Assembly: GCA_018240895.1 (NCBI GenBank)
Contig: JAFEEX010000012.1
Location: 19,937 to 67,461 of the forward strand
Direction: 5' to 3'
Source of the DNA: Pseudomonadota bacterium
Lineage (GTDB): Bacteria; Pseudomonadota; Alphaproteobacteria; Sphingomonadales; Sphingomonadaceae
DNA length: 47,525 nucleotides
Positions 1 to 7,605 of this stretch are shown one piece after another (the stretch's first letter is position 1; each line of letters begins with the position of its first letter). Below the pieces are notes generated by a model, which did no database searches, was not told the origin of the DNA, and saw nothing but the letters and a program-made list of their open reading frames with translations. Made by a program: the position numbers and the translations under genes.

Positions 1-590
1 AGCGCGAAATAGTGGAACTGAAAGGCCAGGTGCGGGGTGACGTACTGGTTGGGGGCCTGTTCATGCGGCAGGACGATGTTGAGGCCGATCGTTTCAGCGC
101 CCGCATCAACCGCGCCGCGATTGGCCGCCTCCATGATCGATGGCCCGCCGCCAGAGCAGACTACAAACTGGCGCATCCCGTTCTCGACGATGCCGCAGCT
201 TGAGGCGATCCGGGCGAGTTTGCGCGCCTCGTCATAATATTTCGCCTTGGCCACCAGCCGTTCCACCACGGCGCGGCGTTCGGGCGGGGCATTGGCGAGC
301 ATTTCCTCCGCTGCTTCCGGGGAAGGTATCCGCGCCGAACCATAGCAGACCAGCGTGGAGCCGATCTTCGCCTCGTCCAGCAGCATCTCGCATTTCAGCA
401 GCTCAAGCTGGAAGCGGACCGGGCGCAGTTCCTCCCGCAGCAGGAAATCGATGTCGCGGAAGGCCAGGCGATAGGCCGGATCGCGGGTTTGCGGGGTGGA
501 ATGGTCATGCGCTTCAACGAAGCCGGCTTCCTGTTCCGCCTTGTAAAAGCGGCGCCTGTGCAGCCGCTTGTCTTCATTTTCGTCAGTCAT
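1..590 (-). CDS. LOG-family (TIGR00730-type) Rossmann-fold protein, C-terminus outside the window
   Basis: The frame opens with ATG at 590 (MTDENEDKRLHRRRFYKAEQ) and is still open at position 1, so only about 196 N-terminal residues are present. The segment LVCYGSARIP followed by FVVCSGGGPSIMEAANRGA is the start of the nucleotide-binding fold shared by LOG proteins and the so-called lysine decarboxylase-like family. The GLNIVLPHEQ segment after it also fits. Family members with known activity are cytokinin-type nucleoside 5'-monophosphate phosphoribohydrolases, but this longer alphaproteobacterial form, with about 75 extra N-terminal residues, has no assigned reaction. The PGGxGT motif expected downstream lies outside the window. 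It is separated from the upstream receptor gene by a terminator, so it is probably transcribed on its own. Confidence 0.85.
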   Translation of the reverse strand, partial: MTDENEDKRLHRRRFYKAEQEAGFVEAHDHSTPQTRDPAYRLAFRDIDFLLREELRPVRFQLELLKCEMLLDEAKIGSTLVCYGSARIPSPEAAEEMLANAPPERRAVVERLVAKAKYYDEARKLARIASSCGIVENGMRQFVVCSGGGPSIMEAANRGAVDAGAETIGLNIVLPHEQAPNQYVTPHLAFQFHYFA

Positions 591-649
591 TCCCTCTGAT
601 TGCCGCAAAGTGCCGCGCTGTCAAAGCCCCATGCTCCGTGAGGCACTGA

Positions 650-689
650 GTCACAAAGAAAGGGCGGGTAACCTTTCGATTGCCCGCCC
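650..689 (-). terminator. Intrinsic terminator after the 713-3205 receptor gene
   Basis: Arms GGGCGGGTAA (662-671) and TTGCCCGCCC (680-689) form a 10-bp stem with one imperfect pair and an 8-nt loop. On the minus strand it is followed by a T-rich run (TTTCTTTGT). It lies 24 bp past the stop codon of the TonB receptor and before the LOG-family gene. Confidence 0.75.
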
Positions 690-712
690 GGTCAAAGCAA
701 GGAGCGCCAGGA

Positions 713-3205
713 TCAGAAGTTGATCGCCGCGTCGAAGCCAAAGGTGCGCGGCGGGTTGTAGTTGGCGTAAGCGCCAAGTGTGCCGTTGTTGGCGTTTGAG
801 CGGCGGTAGATGTGGGTTTCGTCCAGCAGGTTGCGCGCCCAGGCACCAATCGACAGCTTCTGGCGGCCCTCACCCAGGGCGATGTCGGCAATCGAAATCC
901 GGCCGTTGACGATGAAGCTGGCGTCGGTCTTCACGTTTTCCGACTGAAAGCTGTATTGGCTGGATGCATAGTTGGCATCAAGGTGCAGCTTGATCTGGGT
1001 GTCACCCGAACCGAACGGGATGTGGTAGTCGATATAGCCCGACGCCGCGTTTTTCGGGGTGAAGACCACAAATACCTGCGTCAGCTGGCCAAAGGTTGGC
1101 CCCGGGTTGGGGTTCGCGGTCACCGGAATGTTGGTGTAGGTATAGGCATAGGACGCACCCAGCGTCAGATTGTCGACCGGCTTGGCGGTCAGTTCAACCT
1201 CAAGACCCCGGATCTTTGAAGTGCCCGGCGCATTGGCGGTGTTTTCGGTGTGGAGGTTGAAGGTCGGGTTGGGGGTTACGCCATCCGCCAGGAACGGCGC
1301 GGTATCGACATTGTCGAAGTCGATCTGGGTGCCGGTCCGGTCCATGATATAGCCCGCAACGTTCAGGCGGACACGGCGATCGAGCAGGTCAAGCTTGGCT
1401 CCCACTTCATAGGCCTTGACCTCTTCGGGACCGAATGCACCGAAGGTTGACGAGCGCGAGTTCGCGCCGCCGGCGCGGTAACCGGTCGAATACTTGGCAT
1501 AGAGGTTCATCCCCTCCGCCGCATCGAAGGCCACCGTCACCATCGGATCGAACCGGCTGTGATCGTAAGTGAAGGTCCACGGCGTCGCGACGTTCGACAC
1601 CCTGGTCAGCGCGCCTTCGCGCTTGTCCTTGGTATAGCGCCCGCCAAGGGTGATGTGCAGCGGATCAACCGGGGTCCAGGTGGCCTGGGCAAATGCGGCA
1701 TAGCTGCGGGCGCGGGCGTGGCTGTCACGCTGGGTGAACCACATCCCCGGCTGCCAGCCCTGGTTGCTGGAGGTGATCGGCCCCAGCACCGTTTCACTGT
1801 TGATCGTGTAACCGGTGCCGTCGGCATTCCACTTGTTGGTTGAAGGCGTCGCGGCATATTCGCGAACGTTTTCATTGAAGTAATAAAGCCCCAGCACGTA
1901 ATCGAGCTGCGGCAGGCTGCCGACCAGTTGCAGTTCCTGGCTGAACTGGCGCTGATGCAGGTTTGACAGCGAATAGCGGCTGAAATTGGCGTTGGGGGCA
2001 AAGATAGTGCGGTGCGGGCCGCCCGAATTGTCCCACTGTTCGGTATCAACCCCGCGCCAGGCGGTGATAGAGCGCAGTTCCAGTCCATCGGTCAGCTTGT
2101 ATTTGATCACGCCCGCCACGCCATCGCTGCGATCGATGCTGAGCTGCTGCGGCACGCCGATTTCGGCCACGTTCTGGCGATCGGAGTGAACCTGGACCAG
2201 CGGCGAAAGCGGGGCGATGCAGGTGGTGCAAACGGTTGATGTGCCCGCCGGGCTGCCCGGCGCAACCAGCTTCAGCGTGATCGGATCATACTGGCCAACC
2301 ACCTTGCCATTGGGGTTGTAATTGATCAGCTGACTGTAATTCGGGGTGTTCTCATCCTTGGCACGGTCATAGGAAATCTCGACCGACAAACCGTCCACCG
2401 GCTTCCACTTGCCGGTGATCCGGCCGCCGGCGGTGTTATGGTAATTCCAGCCATATTGCCCGGCCAGCGGGTTCTTGACCGTGGCGTCCTGGTGCTGGAT
2501 CACCCCATCGATCTTGAACGCAATATTGGCGACCTCGGGCAAGTCGACGTGAGCTTCAGTGTTGTAGCTGCCATAATTGCCGATTCCGCCGGTCAGACGG
2601 CCGCCGAACTGGCCGCTCGGTTCCTTGGTAACGATCGAGACAGCGCCGCCTTCAGTATTGCGACCGAACAGGGTGCCCTGCGGACCGCGCAGCACTTCGA
2701 TCCGCTGCGCATCGAACAACGCGGTGTTAAGGCCCTGCTGGCGGCCAAGATAGACACCGTCAAGATAGACGCCAACGCCCTGGTCGCGCGCGGTCTGGTT
2801 GGCGTCAAACGGCACGATGCCGCGGATGCCAACGGTCAGCGCCGAATGGCGGGCTTCGAAAGTGGCGATGCGCAGCGAAGGCACCGCGCCGTCAGCCAGA
2901 TCGCCCAGGCTCTGCACGTGACGGTCCTTGATCGATTCGGGCGCAAGCACCGAAATCGCGATCGGGGTTTTCTGCAGGTTGGTTTCGCGCTTGGTTGCGG
3001 TAACCACGATCTCTGTCAGGCCCGAATGATCGGCGCTGTCCTGCGCCGCCGGTGCCGCATCACCGGCCCCCTCGGCCCCGTCAACGGTGACCGCCGTATC
3101 GGATACGGTGATGTTGGCCGCAGAAGCGCTGCCGGCGTGGCCAAGGGCCATGGCGGCCGCAAGCACTGCAAGCGAGGTGGTCGAACGGGACGGAATGCGG
3201 TTCAT
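713..3205 (-). CDS. TonB-dependent outer-membrane receptor (830 aa)
   Basis: The product has a signal peptide (MNRIPSRSTTSLAVLAAAMALGHAGSASA in substance) and a TonB-box-like stretch TEIVVTATKRE near residue 65. A plug domain follows with the conserved GVGVYLDGVYLGR and IEVLRGPQGTLFGRNTEGGAVSI motifs, then a long beta-barrel ending in aromatic Phe (AAINF). The RBS AGGGA sits just upstream of the ATG at 3205. Such receptors import siderophores, vitamins or glycans with TonB energy. The plug type is the one common in sphingomonads for aromatic or natural-product ligands, but the ligand cannot be read from sequence. No transporter or catabolic gene lies beside it, and a terminator at 650-689 ends the unit. 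Confidence 0.93.
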   Translation of the reverse strand: MNRIPSRSTTSLAVLAAAMALGHAGSASAANITVSDTAVTVDGAEGAGDAAPAAQDSADHSGLTEIVVTATKRETNLQKTPIAISVLAPESIKDRHVQSLGDLADGAVPSLRIATFEARHSALTVGIRGIVPFDANQTARDQGVGVYLDGVYLGRQQGLNTALFDAQRIEVLRGPQGTLFGRNTEGGAVSIVTKEPSGQFGGRLTGGIGNYGSYNTEAHVDLPEVANIAFKIDGVIQHQDATVKNPLAGQYGWNYHNTAGGRITGKWKPVDGLSVEISYDRAKDENTPNYSQLINYNPNGKVVGQYDPITLKLVAPGSPAGTSTVCTTCIAPLSPLVQVHSDRQNVAEIGVPQQLSIDRSDGVAGVIKYKLTDGLELRSITAWRGVDTEQWDNSGGPHRTIFAPNANFSRYSLSNLHQRQFSQELQLVGSLPQLDYVLGLYYFNENVREYAATPSTNKWNADGTGYTINSETVLGPITSSNQGWQPGMWFTQRDSHARARSYAAFAQATWTPVDPLHITLGGRYTKDKREGALTRVSNVATPWTFTYDHSRFDPMVTVAFDAAEGMNLYAKYSTGYRAGGANSRSSTFGAFGPEEVKAYEVGAKLDLLDRRVRLNVAGYIMDRTGTQIDFDNVDTAPFLADGVTPNPTFNLHTENTANAPGTSKIRGLEVELTAKPVDNLTLGASYAYTYTNIPVTANPNPGPTFGQLTQVFVVFTPKNAASGYIDYHIPFGSGDTQIKLHLDANYASSQYSFQSENVKTDASFIVNGRISIADIALGEGRQKLSIGAWARNLLDETHIYRRSNANNGTLGAYANYNPPRTFGFDAAINF

Positions 3206-3379
3206 CGGGGTTTCCCTGAGTCAGATTGGTGTCGTGTTTCGACGCCGGACCGGGAAAACGAATCGTCCCGCTGCGGCCTCACCGCCGCCTCTAGGGATGC
3301 TCTGTGTCGCTTCCGCGTATGCTGCGTGACACGGATGCGACAGGGATGTGCCAGTCAGGTGACCGGGGTGGCGGGAAGG

Positions 3380-3922
3380 CTATTCAATCCGCGCCGATTG
3401 CAGCAGCGCCAGCCATTGCCGCATCGTCGCCCGGTCCGGCTGCGTCTTGAACATCACCGAAAGCATGAACAGCGAACGCTTGCCGCCAAGAATGCGGACA
3501 TAGGTGATTGCCGCCCGCGCGGTTGGGCAGCCGTCCAGTTGCCGCAAAAAGGTAAGCGAACTGGCATCCTCGGCAATCGGGGCCGTAATCGCGGTACAAC
3601 TGTGGTCAGCCTTGGCCTCAAGCTCGGCCTTCCAGTCGCGCGCGCTGCGCACGCCCTTGGCCGGGCTGCGCGCGATGATTTCCAAGGCCTCGGTCCAGTC
3701 AGAGGCGGATTTGCCGGTCACCGCGATCAGATCAACAACATAGCGGGGATTGCTGGCATCGTATGCGATCCGGTCTTTGTCGCCGTTGTCCAGCACGGCC
3801 TTCAGCGGCGGGTAAAGCCTGTGATCGAAAGTCAGCTTCTCGGCACGGGCCGGCATTGCCGCCATGACAAGAACGATTGCGATGATTGCGCGCCAGGCAA
3901 AGCGATTGATGCTCATTCCCAT
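3380..3922 (-). CDS. Unknown exported protein (180 aa) behind a Pho box
   Basis: I do not recognise this family. The N-terminus is a clear Sec signal peptide: basic start, hydrophobic core AIIAIVLVMAAMP, cleavage near ARA-EK. The mature protein is about 155 residues with two cysteines (DHSC, LDGC) that could form a disulfide, and has no membrane segment. It is divergent to the response regulator at 4084. A near-perfect Pho-box direct repeat (3968-3985) lies 45 bp before its ATG, in the correct orientation. The inference is a periplasmic protein induced by phosphate limitation. Starts at 3922 and 3916 are both possible; neither has a strong RBS. Confidence 0.75.
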   Translation of the reverse strand: MGMSINRFAWRAIIAIVLVMAAMPARAEKLTFDHRLYPPLKAVLDNGDKDRIAYDASNPRYVVDLIAVTGKSASDWTEALEIIARSPAKGVRSARDWKAELEAKADHSCTAITAPIAEDASSLTFLRQLDGCPTARAAITYVRILGGKRSLFMLSVMFKTQPDRATMRQWLALLQSARIE

Positions 3923-3967
3923 CGCGCCAGCATAGCCCCGCTTCGCCTAAGATTCACCGATTTTACT

Positions 3968-3985
3968 GTGACAGCGCGGTGACAG
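3968..3985 (-). promoter_or_regulatory. Pho box (PhoB-type direct repeat)
   Basis: On the minus strand the site reads CTGTCAC-CGCG-CTGTCAC: two identical heptamers, 7+4+7 nt, giving the 11-nt period of the PhoB box (consensus CTGTCAT repeated). It points toward the exported-protein gene starting at 3922, 45 bp downstream, where a PhoB-type activator would replace the -35 element. Binding is inferred from the pattern only. Confidence 0.7.
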
Positions 3986-4038
3986 GGACAAATCGCGGGA
4001 ACAGGCCAATTTCGCGCGAGGCGGTCACAAAAATCGTT

Positions 4039-4067
4039 CTGTCACATTTTCATCATCAAACCGTCAC
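4039..4067 (+). promoter_or_regulatory. Three 11-nt-phased PhoB-like half-sites before the response regulator
   Basis: CTGTCAC (4039-4045), TCATCAT (4050-4056) and CCGTCAC (4061-4067) lie exactly 11 nt apart, ending 16 nt before the ATG at 4084. The middle unit is weak. Another GGTCAC lies at 4023-4028, out of phase. Together with the Pho box at 3968-3985, the 3923-4083 gap is unusually dense in TGTCAC motifs. This suggests a PhoB/OmpR-family protein acts on both divergent genes, possibly the adjacent regulator itself. Confidence 0.4.
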
Positions 4068-4083
4068 CTTGAGGCGGCACAGC

Positions 4084-4794
4084 ATGGTGAGTTTTGCGAC
4101 CAACCAATGCCAGGCGATGTCCACCCCAGTCACCATCCTGATCACCAGCCCCGCTTCGCAGCTGCTTGCCGAGATCGCGCAAAGGCGCCCAGCGTGGCAG
4201 GTTATGACCCTGGGCAGCCAGCCGCCCGAAGGGCCGGTTTCCGGTCCGCTGTGGGGCTTCATCGATTGGCTGTGCCCGGCGATGTCGGGGCTGGAGATGT
4301 GCCGCCGGCTGCGCGAGAGTGATCTGGCGCGGCGCGCGCACCTGACCATGGTGCTTGATGATGCCGATCCCGCCACCGACACCCGCCGCCGCGCCCTGCA
4401 GGCCGGGGCGGATGATTATATCGTCGGTCCGCTGGACGCCGCGCGGGTGATCGACCGGATCGATCACATCCGGGCAGACAGCCGGCCGGCCCGCCAGCGC
4501 CTGACCAACGGCCCGATCGCCATCGATCTTGCCGCGCATCAGGTGCGCGTGAACGGCACAATCGTTGCGCTGCGCCCCAACGAGTTTCAGCTTCTGGCCC
4601 ATTTTCTGGAAAACCCGGACCAGGTCTTTTCCCGCGCCGCGCTGATAGACCGGCTGGGCAAGGCCAATGATGAAATGGACGAACGGACGGTCGATGTCTG
4701 GGTGGGCCGGCTCCGCCGTGCACTGAGCGCGCAGGGCGCGCCTGATCCGCTGCGTACCGTCAGATCGCTCGGCTACGTGCTGGATTCGCTCTGA
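4084..4794 (+). CDS. OmpR/PhoB-family regulator with a degenerate receiver domain (236 aa)
   Basis: Residues 15-130 have the layout of a CheY-like receiver and 140-236 are a winged-helix DNA-binding domain (LRPNEFQLLAHFLENP, ERTVDVWVGRLRRAL, RTVRSLGYVLD). The phospho-acceptor position is kept (D61 in FIDWLCPAMSG), but other active-site residues are missing. The acidic pair after beta-1 is replaced by ITSPA (T21-S22), the Thr/Ser position is D92, and the invariant Lys before Pro is G115 (VGPL). Response to ordinary phosphorylation is therefore doubtful. No histidine kinase is adjacent. I chose ATG 4084 because GAGG lies 9 nt upstream; 4117 is the alternative. It is convergent with the glycosyltransferase gene and its promoter carries PhoB-like repeats. 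Confidence 0.85.
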   Translation: MVSFATNQCQAMSTPVTILITSPASQLLAEIAQRRPAWQVMTLGSQPPEGPVSGPLWGFIDWLCPAMSGLEMCRRLRESDLARRAHLTMVLDDADPATDTRRRALQAGADDYIVGPLDAARVIDRIDHIRADSRPARQRLTNGPIAIDLAAHQVRVNGTIVALRPNEFQLLAHFLENPDQVFSRAALIDRLGKANDEMDERTVDVWVGRLRRALSAQGAPDPLRTVRSLGYVLDSL

Positions 4795-4798
4795 CCAT

Positions 4799-5884
4799 TT
4801 ATTCCGCCGGAACCGATGCGCCTTGCTCAGGCGTCAGCTCTGGTGAGGATATTGCCGCCCTGATCGCGTCAATGAACTGATCGGTCGCCGCTTCCCAGGT
4901 GAAACGCCGGGAAAAAATCGCCGCAGCCTCGCGATCAGCCCACAGCGCCCGCCCGATCGCCTGATCCAGCCGCGCATCGACCGATCCGACGCTGGCGGGA
5001 AAATCATCATCGCAGCCGCGCCCCGATGCCCCCAGAATGTCGATCGGCCCGGCGACCGGGAACGCGGCCACCGGCGCGCCGCAGGCCAGGGCCTCTATCA
5101 CCACCAGGCCAAAGGTATCGGTCAGGCTGGGAAAGACAAAACAGTCCGCCGTGCGATAGGCGCTGGCCAGTTCCTCACCGGCCATCGCGCCCAGAAAATG
5201 CGCCGCGGGAAAACGCACCTTCAGCGCTTCGATCGCGGGGCCGTCACCGACGATCACTTTCGATCCGGCAATGCCAAGCGACAGGAAGGCTTCAAGGTTC
5301 TTTTCGGGCGCAACCCGTCCGACATTAAGCAGGATCGGCCGCGGCAGGTCTGCCATGACCGGATGAATGTCCCCGTCGGGCCGAAACACGAAATGATCGA
5401 TCCCCCGGGTCCAGCGGCGCAGGTTGCCGATACCGCGCCGCGTCAGTTCGTTTTCCAGGCTGGCGGTTGCGGTCAGCACCGCCCGGCTGCGTTGATGAAA
5501 CCGCCGGAAGATCGGCCAGAAACGTTCGGCATTGATCCCGGTCCTGACGGCGGCATAGTCCGGAAAGCGGGTGTGGAACGCGGTGGTGAAGGGAACCCCA
5601 TGCGCCAGGCACCAGCCGCGCGCGCTCCAGCCGATTGGTCCCTCGGTCGGGATGTGGACCACGTCAGGCGCAAAGGCGTGCAGCAGGCGGCGCGCGGCGA
5701 ACCGCGGCGCGAGCGCCACATCGATCGAAGCATAGCCGGGCAGTGACACGGTACGGAACCGCTCCGGCGTGATCAGTTCCACCTCAAAGCCGCGGCGATC
5801 CAGCTCGGCCACGGTCGCGGCCAGGGTGCGGACCACGCCGTTGACCTGCGGGAACCACGCATCGGTGGCGATGGCGATCTTCAT
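4799..5884 (-). CDS. GT4 glycosyltransferase, Agt-like (phosphate-stress glycolipid synthesis)
   Basis: This 361-residue GT-B-fold glycosyltransferase starts MKIAIATDAWFPQVNGVVRTL, with N-terminal acceptor-domain motifs HIPTEGPIGW and TAFHTRFPDY. The C-terminal donor-domain motif is FPSLTDTFGLVVIEALACG, where D256 and E264 form a variant E-x7-E. The start at 5884 overlaps the stop of the phosphoesterase gene (ATGA), so the two are translationally coupled. The same pairing with a PlcP-type phosphoesterase is known in rhizobia and marine alphaproteobacteria, where Agt adds glucose or glucuronate to diacylglycerol during phosphate starvation. I infer the same role from family resemblance and context. 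The sugar donor is unknown, and a mannosyltransferase-type role is possible. Confidence 0.85.
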   Translation of the reverse strand: MKIAIATDAWFPQVNGVVRTLAATVAELDRRGFEVELITPERFRTVSLPGYASIDVALAPRFAARRLLHAFAPDVVHIPTEGPIGWSARGWCLAHGVPFTTAFHTRFPDYAAVRTGINAERFWPIFRRFHQRSRAVLTATASLENELTRRGIGNLRRWTRGIDHFVFRPDGDIHPVMADLPRPILLNVGRVAPEKNLEAFLSLGIAGSKVIVGDGPAIEALKVRFPAAHFLGAMAGEELASAYRTADCFVFPSLTDTFGLVVIEALACGAPVAAFPVAGPIDILGASGRGCDDDFPASVGSVDARLDQAIGRALWADREAAAIFSRRFTWEAATDQFIDAIRAAISSPELTPEQGASVPAE

Positions 5885-6765
5885 GCTGTGTGCTCCGCGT
5901 GATTGGCTGACGCCGGGGCGGCTTGGCCGGCCGCGCCCCATTCGATGATGGAGATCGCCCCAACCGCATCTTCGGCCAGCGCCGTGCAGCTTTCGACCCA
6001 ATCGCCATCGTTGTAATAGGTGATGTCGCCAATCTGGCGGATTTCCGCGCAATGGATGTGCCCGCAAACGATGCCATCAAAGCCGCGCGTCGCTGCTTCG
6101 TGCGCCAGCGCATCCTCAAAATTGCAAACGAACTGGACCGCGTTCTTGACCCGCCGCTTCAGATAGGCGGACAAGGACCAATAAGGCATATTCAGCTGCT
6201 TTCGCACCGCGTTGAACAGGATATTGGCGCGCAGCAGCAGTGCGTAAGCCTGGTCGCCCAGGAACGCCAGCCAGCGCGCATAAAGCACCACCCCGTCAAA
6301 ACTGTCCCCATGTGTCACCAGCAGGCGGCGACCATCGGCGGTGACATGAACCGCCTCCAGCGCCAGTTCGACCCCGCCGAAACCGAACCCGGCATAGTCG
6401 CGCAGCACCTCGTCATGATTGCCGGCGATCAGCACCACCCGGGTTCCGCGGTGAGCCATCTTCAGGATGCGGCGCACCACCTCGTTATGCGCATCGGGCC
6501 AGTACCATCCCTTGCGCAGGCTCCAGCCATCGATGATGTCGCCCACCAGATAGAGCGTTTCCGGTTCGATCGCGCGGAGAAAGTCCACCAGCATTTCGGC
6601 CTTGCAGCCGCGGGTGCCAAGGTGAACGTCGGATATCCACACCGTGCGATACCGCCGCTTGGGCCGAAATCCCCTTGGCTCCGGCAAGGACAGCCAGCCG
6701 GGAATTTTGCTCTCGGCTGTCGGCCCCTCGGCCTTTGCCGGCATCGTTCGCGTTTCGGTCGGCAT
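5881..6765 (-). CDS. Calcineurin-like phosphoesterase, PlcP-like (LpxH/COG2908 superfamily)
   Basis: The 294-residue product carries the full metallophosphoesterase set: D46-x-H48 (ISDVHLG), D76 in GDIIDGW, GNHD (115-118), H152-GD and GHIH (H236, H238), ending in the subfamily signature GDWVESCTA. The region from YRTVWISDVHLG onward resembles the rhizobial PlcP branch more than classical LpxH. PlcP is a phospholipase C that turns phosphatidylcholine or phosphatidylethanolamine into diacylglycerol during phosphate starvation. The overlapping Agt-like gene would use that diacylglycerol. A GGGAG RBS stands 9 nt before the ATG, and a degenerate Pho box lies 60 bp upstream. A UDP-2,3-diacylglucosamine pyrophosphatase (LpxH) role cannot be excluded. 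The first 35 residues look disordered. Confidence 0.82.
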   Translation of the reverse strand: MPTETRTMPAKAEGPTAESKIPGWLSLPEPRGFRPKRRYRTVWISDVHLGTRGCKAEMLVDFLRAIEPETLYLVGDIIDGWSLRKGWYWPDAHNEVVRRILKMAHRGTRVVLIAGNHDEVLRDYAGFGFGGVELALEAVHVTADGRRLLVTHGDSFDGVVLYARWLAFLGDQAYALLLRANILFNAVRKQLNMPYWSLSAYLKRRVKNAVQFVCNFEDALAHEAATRGFDGIVCGHIHCAEIRQIGDITYYNDGDWVESCTALAEDAVGAISIIEWGAAGQAAPASANHAEHTA

Positions 6766-6825
6766 ACGGCCGATCTCCCGTCATGGTGCAACGGGACCGC
6801 AGTGGACTGTTTGGGTTGCGGGCAA

Positions 6826-6843
6826 ATGACGGTGCTGAGGCAG
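6826..6843 (-). promoter_or_regulatory. Degenerate Pho box upstream of the plcP-like gene
   Basis: On the minus strand the site reads CTGCCTC-AGCA-CCGTCAT, with the same 7+4+7 layout as the site at 3968-3985. Against CTGTCAT the first heptamer has two or three mismatches and the second one. It is in the gene's orientation, 60 bp before the start codon, between the stop of the Crp/Fnr gene and the plcP-like gene. Context makes it credible; sequence alone would not. Confidence 0.4.
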
Positions 6844-6859
6844 TTTGGTTACAACCGCA

Positions 6860-7522
6860 TCAACCCGGCTGCTTTGCCAGCGTCTCCAGCCCGCCCGTGT
6901 CAATGACGACGATACGGCGGTATTGCTGGCGAACCAGGCCGGCGGCGGACAGTCCGCGCAACACTTGGCCGGTCGTAACCCGGGAAACGCCAACCAATTC
7001 GGCCAGGGCCTGCTGAGTCAGCGAAAGCACCGGCCCATCGCGCCGCGTCATGTCGGCCAACGCGCGCGCGATCCGCAGTTCAGCTGACAGGCTGCGATCA
7101 CGCTCGATCCGGTCAAGCGCGAGCCGCATCTGGTTGGCCAGCGATTTGAGCAGCCAACGGGCGAAGTTCGGCTCATGCGTCAGCAGCCGTTCAATCAGGG
7201 TGCCACCGATCCGGACGAGCACCGCATCCTCATCGGCAATCGCATCAACCTGACGCGAAACCCCGGCAAAATAGGCCAGTTCGCCAAAAAGATCGCCCGC
7301 GCCCAAAATGGCGAACACCGTGACGCTGCCGTCCGCGGCAAAACGGCACAGCGATACCGTGCCGCTTTCGATCAACCAGAACCCGTCACCCTCATCGCCC
7401 TGCTGCTGGATCAGCTTGCCACCGCTGAACCGCTGTCTGCGCCCCTCGCGCAGCAGCAGCGCTGCCAGCTCACCCTCAGCCCGGGTCGGCGCGATTTCTG
7501 ACAATTGATAAGTTCTTTGCAT
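6860..7522 (-). CDS. Crp/Fnr-family transcription regulator (220 aa)
   Basis: The N-terminal cyclic-nucleotide-binding-like beta-roll spans about residues 20-135 (GDEGDGFWLIESGTVSLCRF, GDLFGELAYFAG). A dimerisation helix follows (MRLALDRIERDRSLSAELRIARAL in part), then a C-terminal winged helix with recognition region LTQQALAELVGVSRVTTGQVLRGL. No cysteine cluster for an Fe-S centre is seen, so oxygen sensing of the Fnr type is unlikely, and the ligand is unknown. It is divergent from the hydroxylase-superfamily gene at 7606 with an 83-bp shared gap, which makes that gene a plausible target. Downstream on the same strand lies the plcP-like gene behind its own candidate Pho box. Confidence 0.9.
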   Translation of the reverse strand: MQRTYQLSEIAPTRAEGELAALLLREGRRQRFSGGKLIQQQGDEGDGFWLIESGTVSLCRFAADGSVTVFAILGAGDLFGELAYFAGVSRQVDAIADEDAVLVRIGGTLIERLLTHEPNFARWLLKSLANQMRLALDRIERDRSLSAELRIARALADMTRRDGPVLSLTQQALAELVGVSRVTTGQVLRGLSAAGLVRQQYRRIVVIDTGGLETLAKQPG

Positions 7523-7605
7523 TCTTGCCGATCATGTTCCCCTAAACCCCGATTCGCAAGGCGGCAGCGGGCAACACGGCCCGCGCCGGGGAGAGGAGAA
7601 CGGCG

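Noticed and set aside
2438-3982. Long plus-strand open frame antisense to the receptor and exported-protein genes
   Set aside because: Composition is Arg/His/Gly-rich without motifs. Both minus-strand genes have signal peptides and family features.
3979-4083. N-terminal extension of the response regulator
   Set aside because: The extra residues are not receiver-like and overlap the operator region. GAGG supports ATG at 4084.
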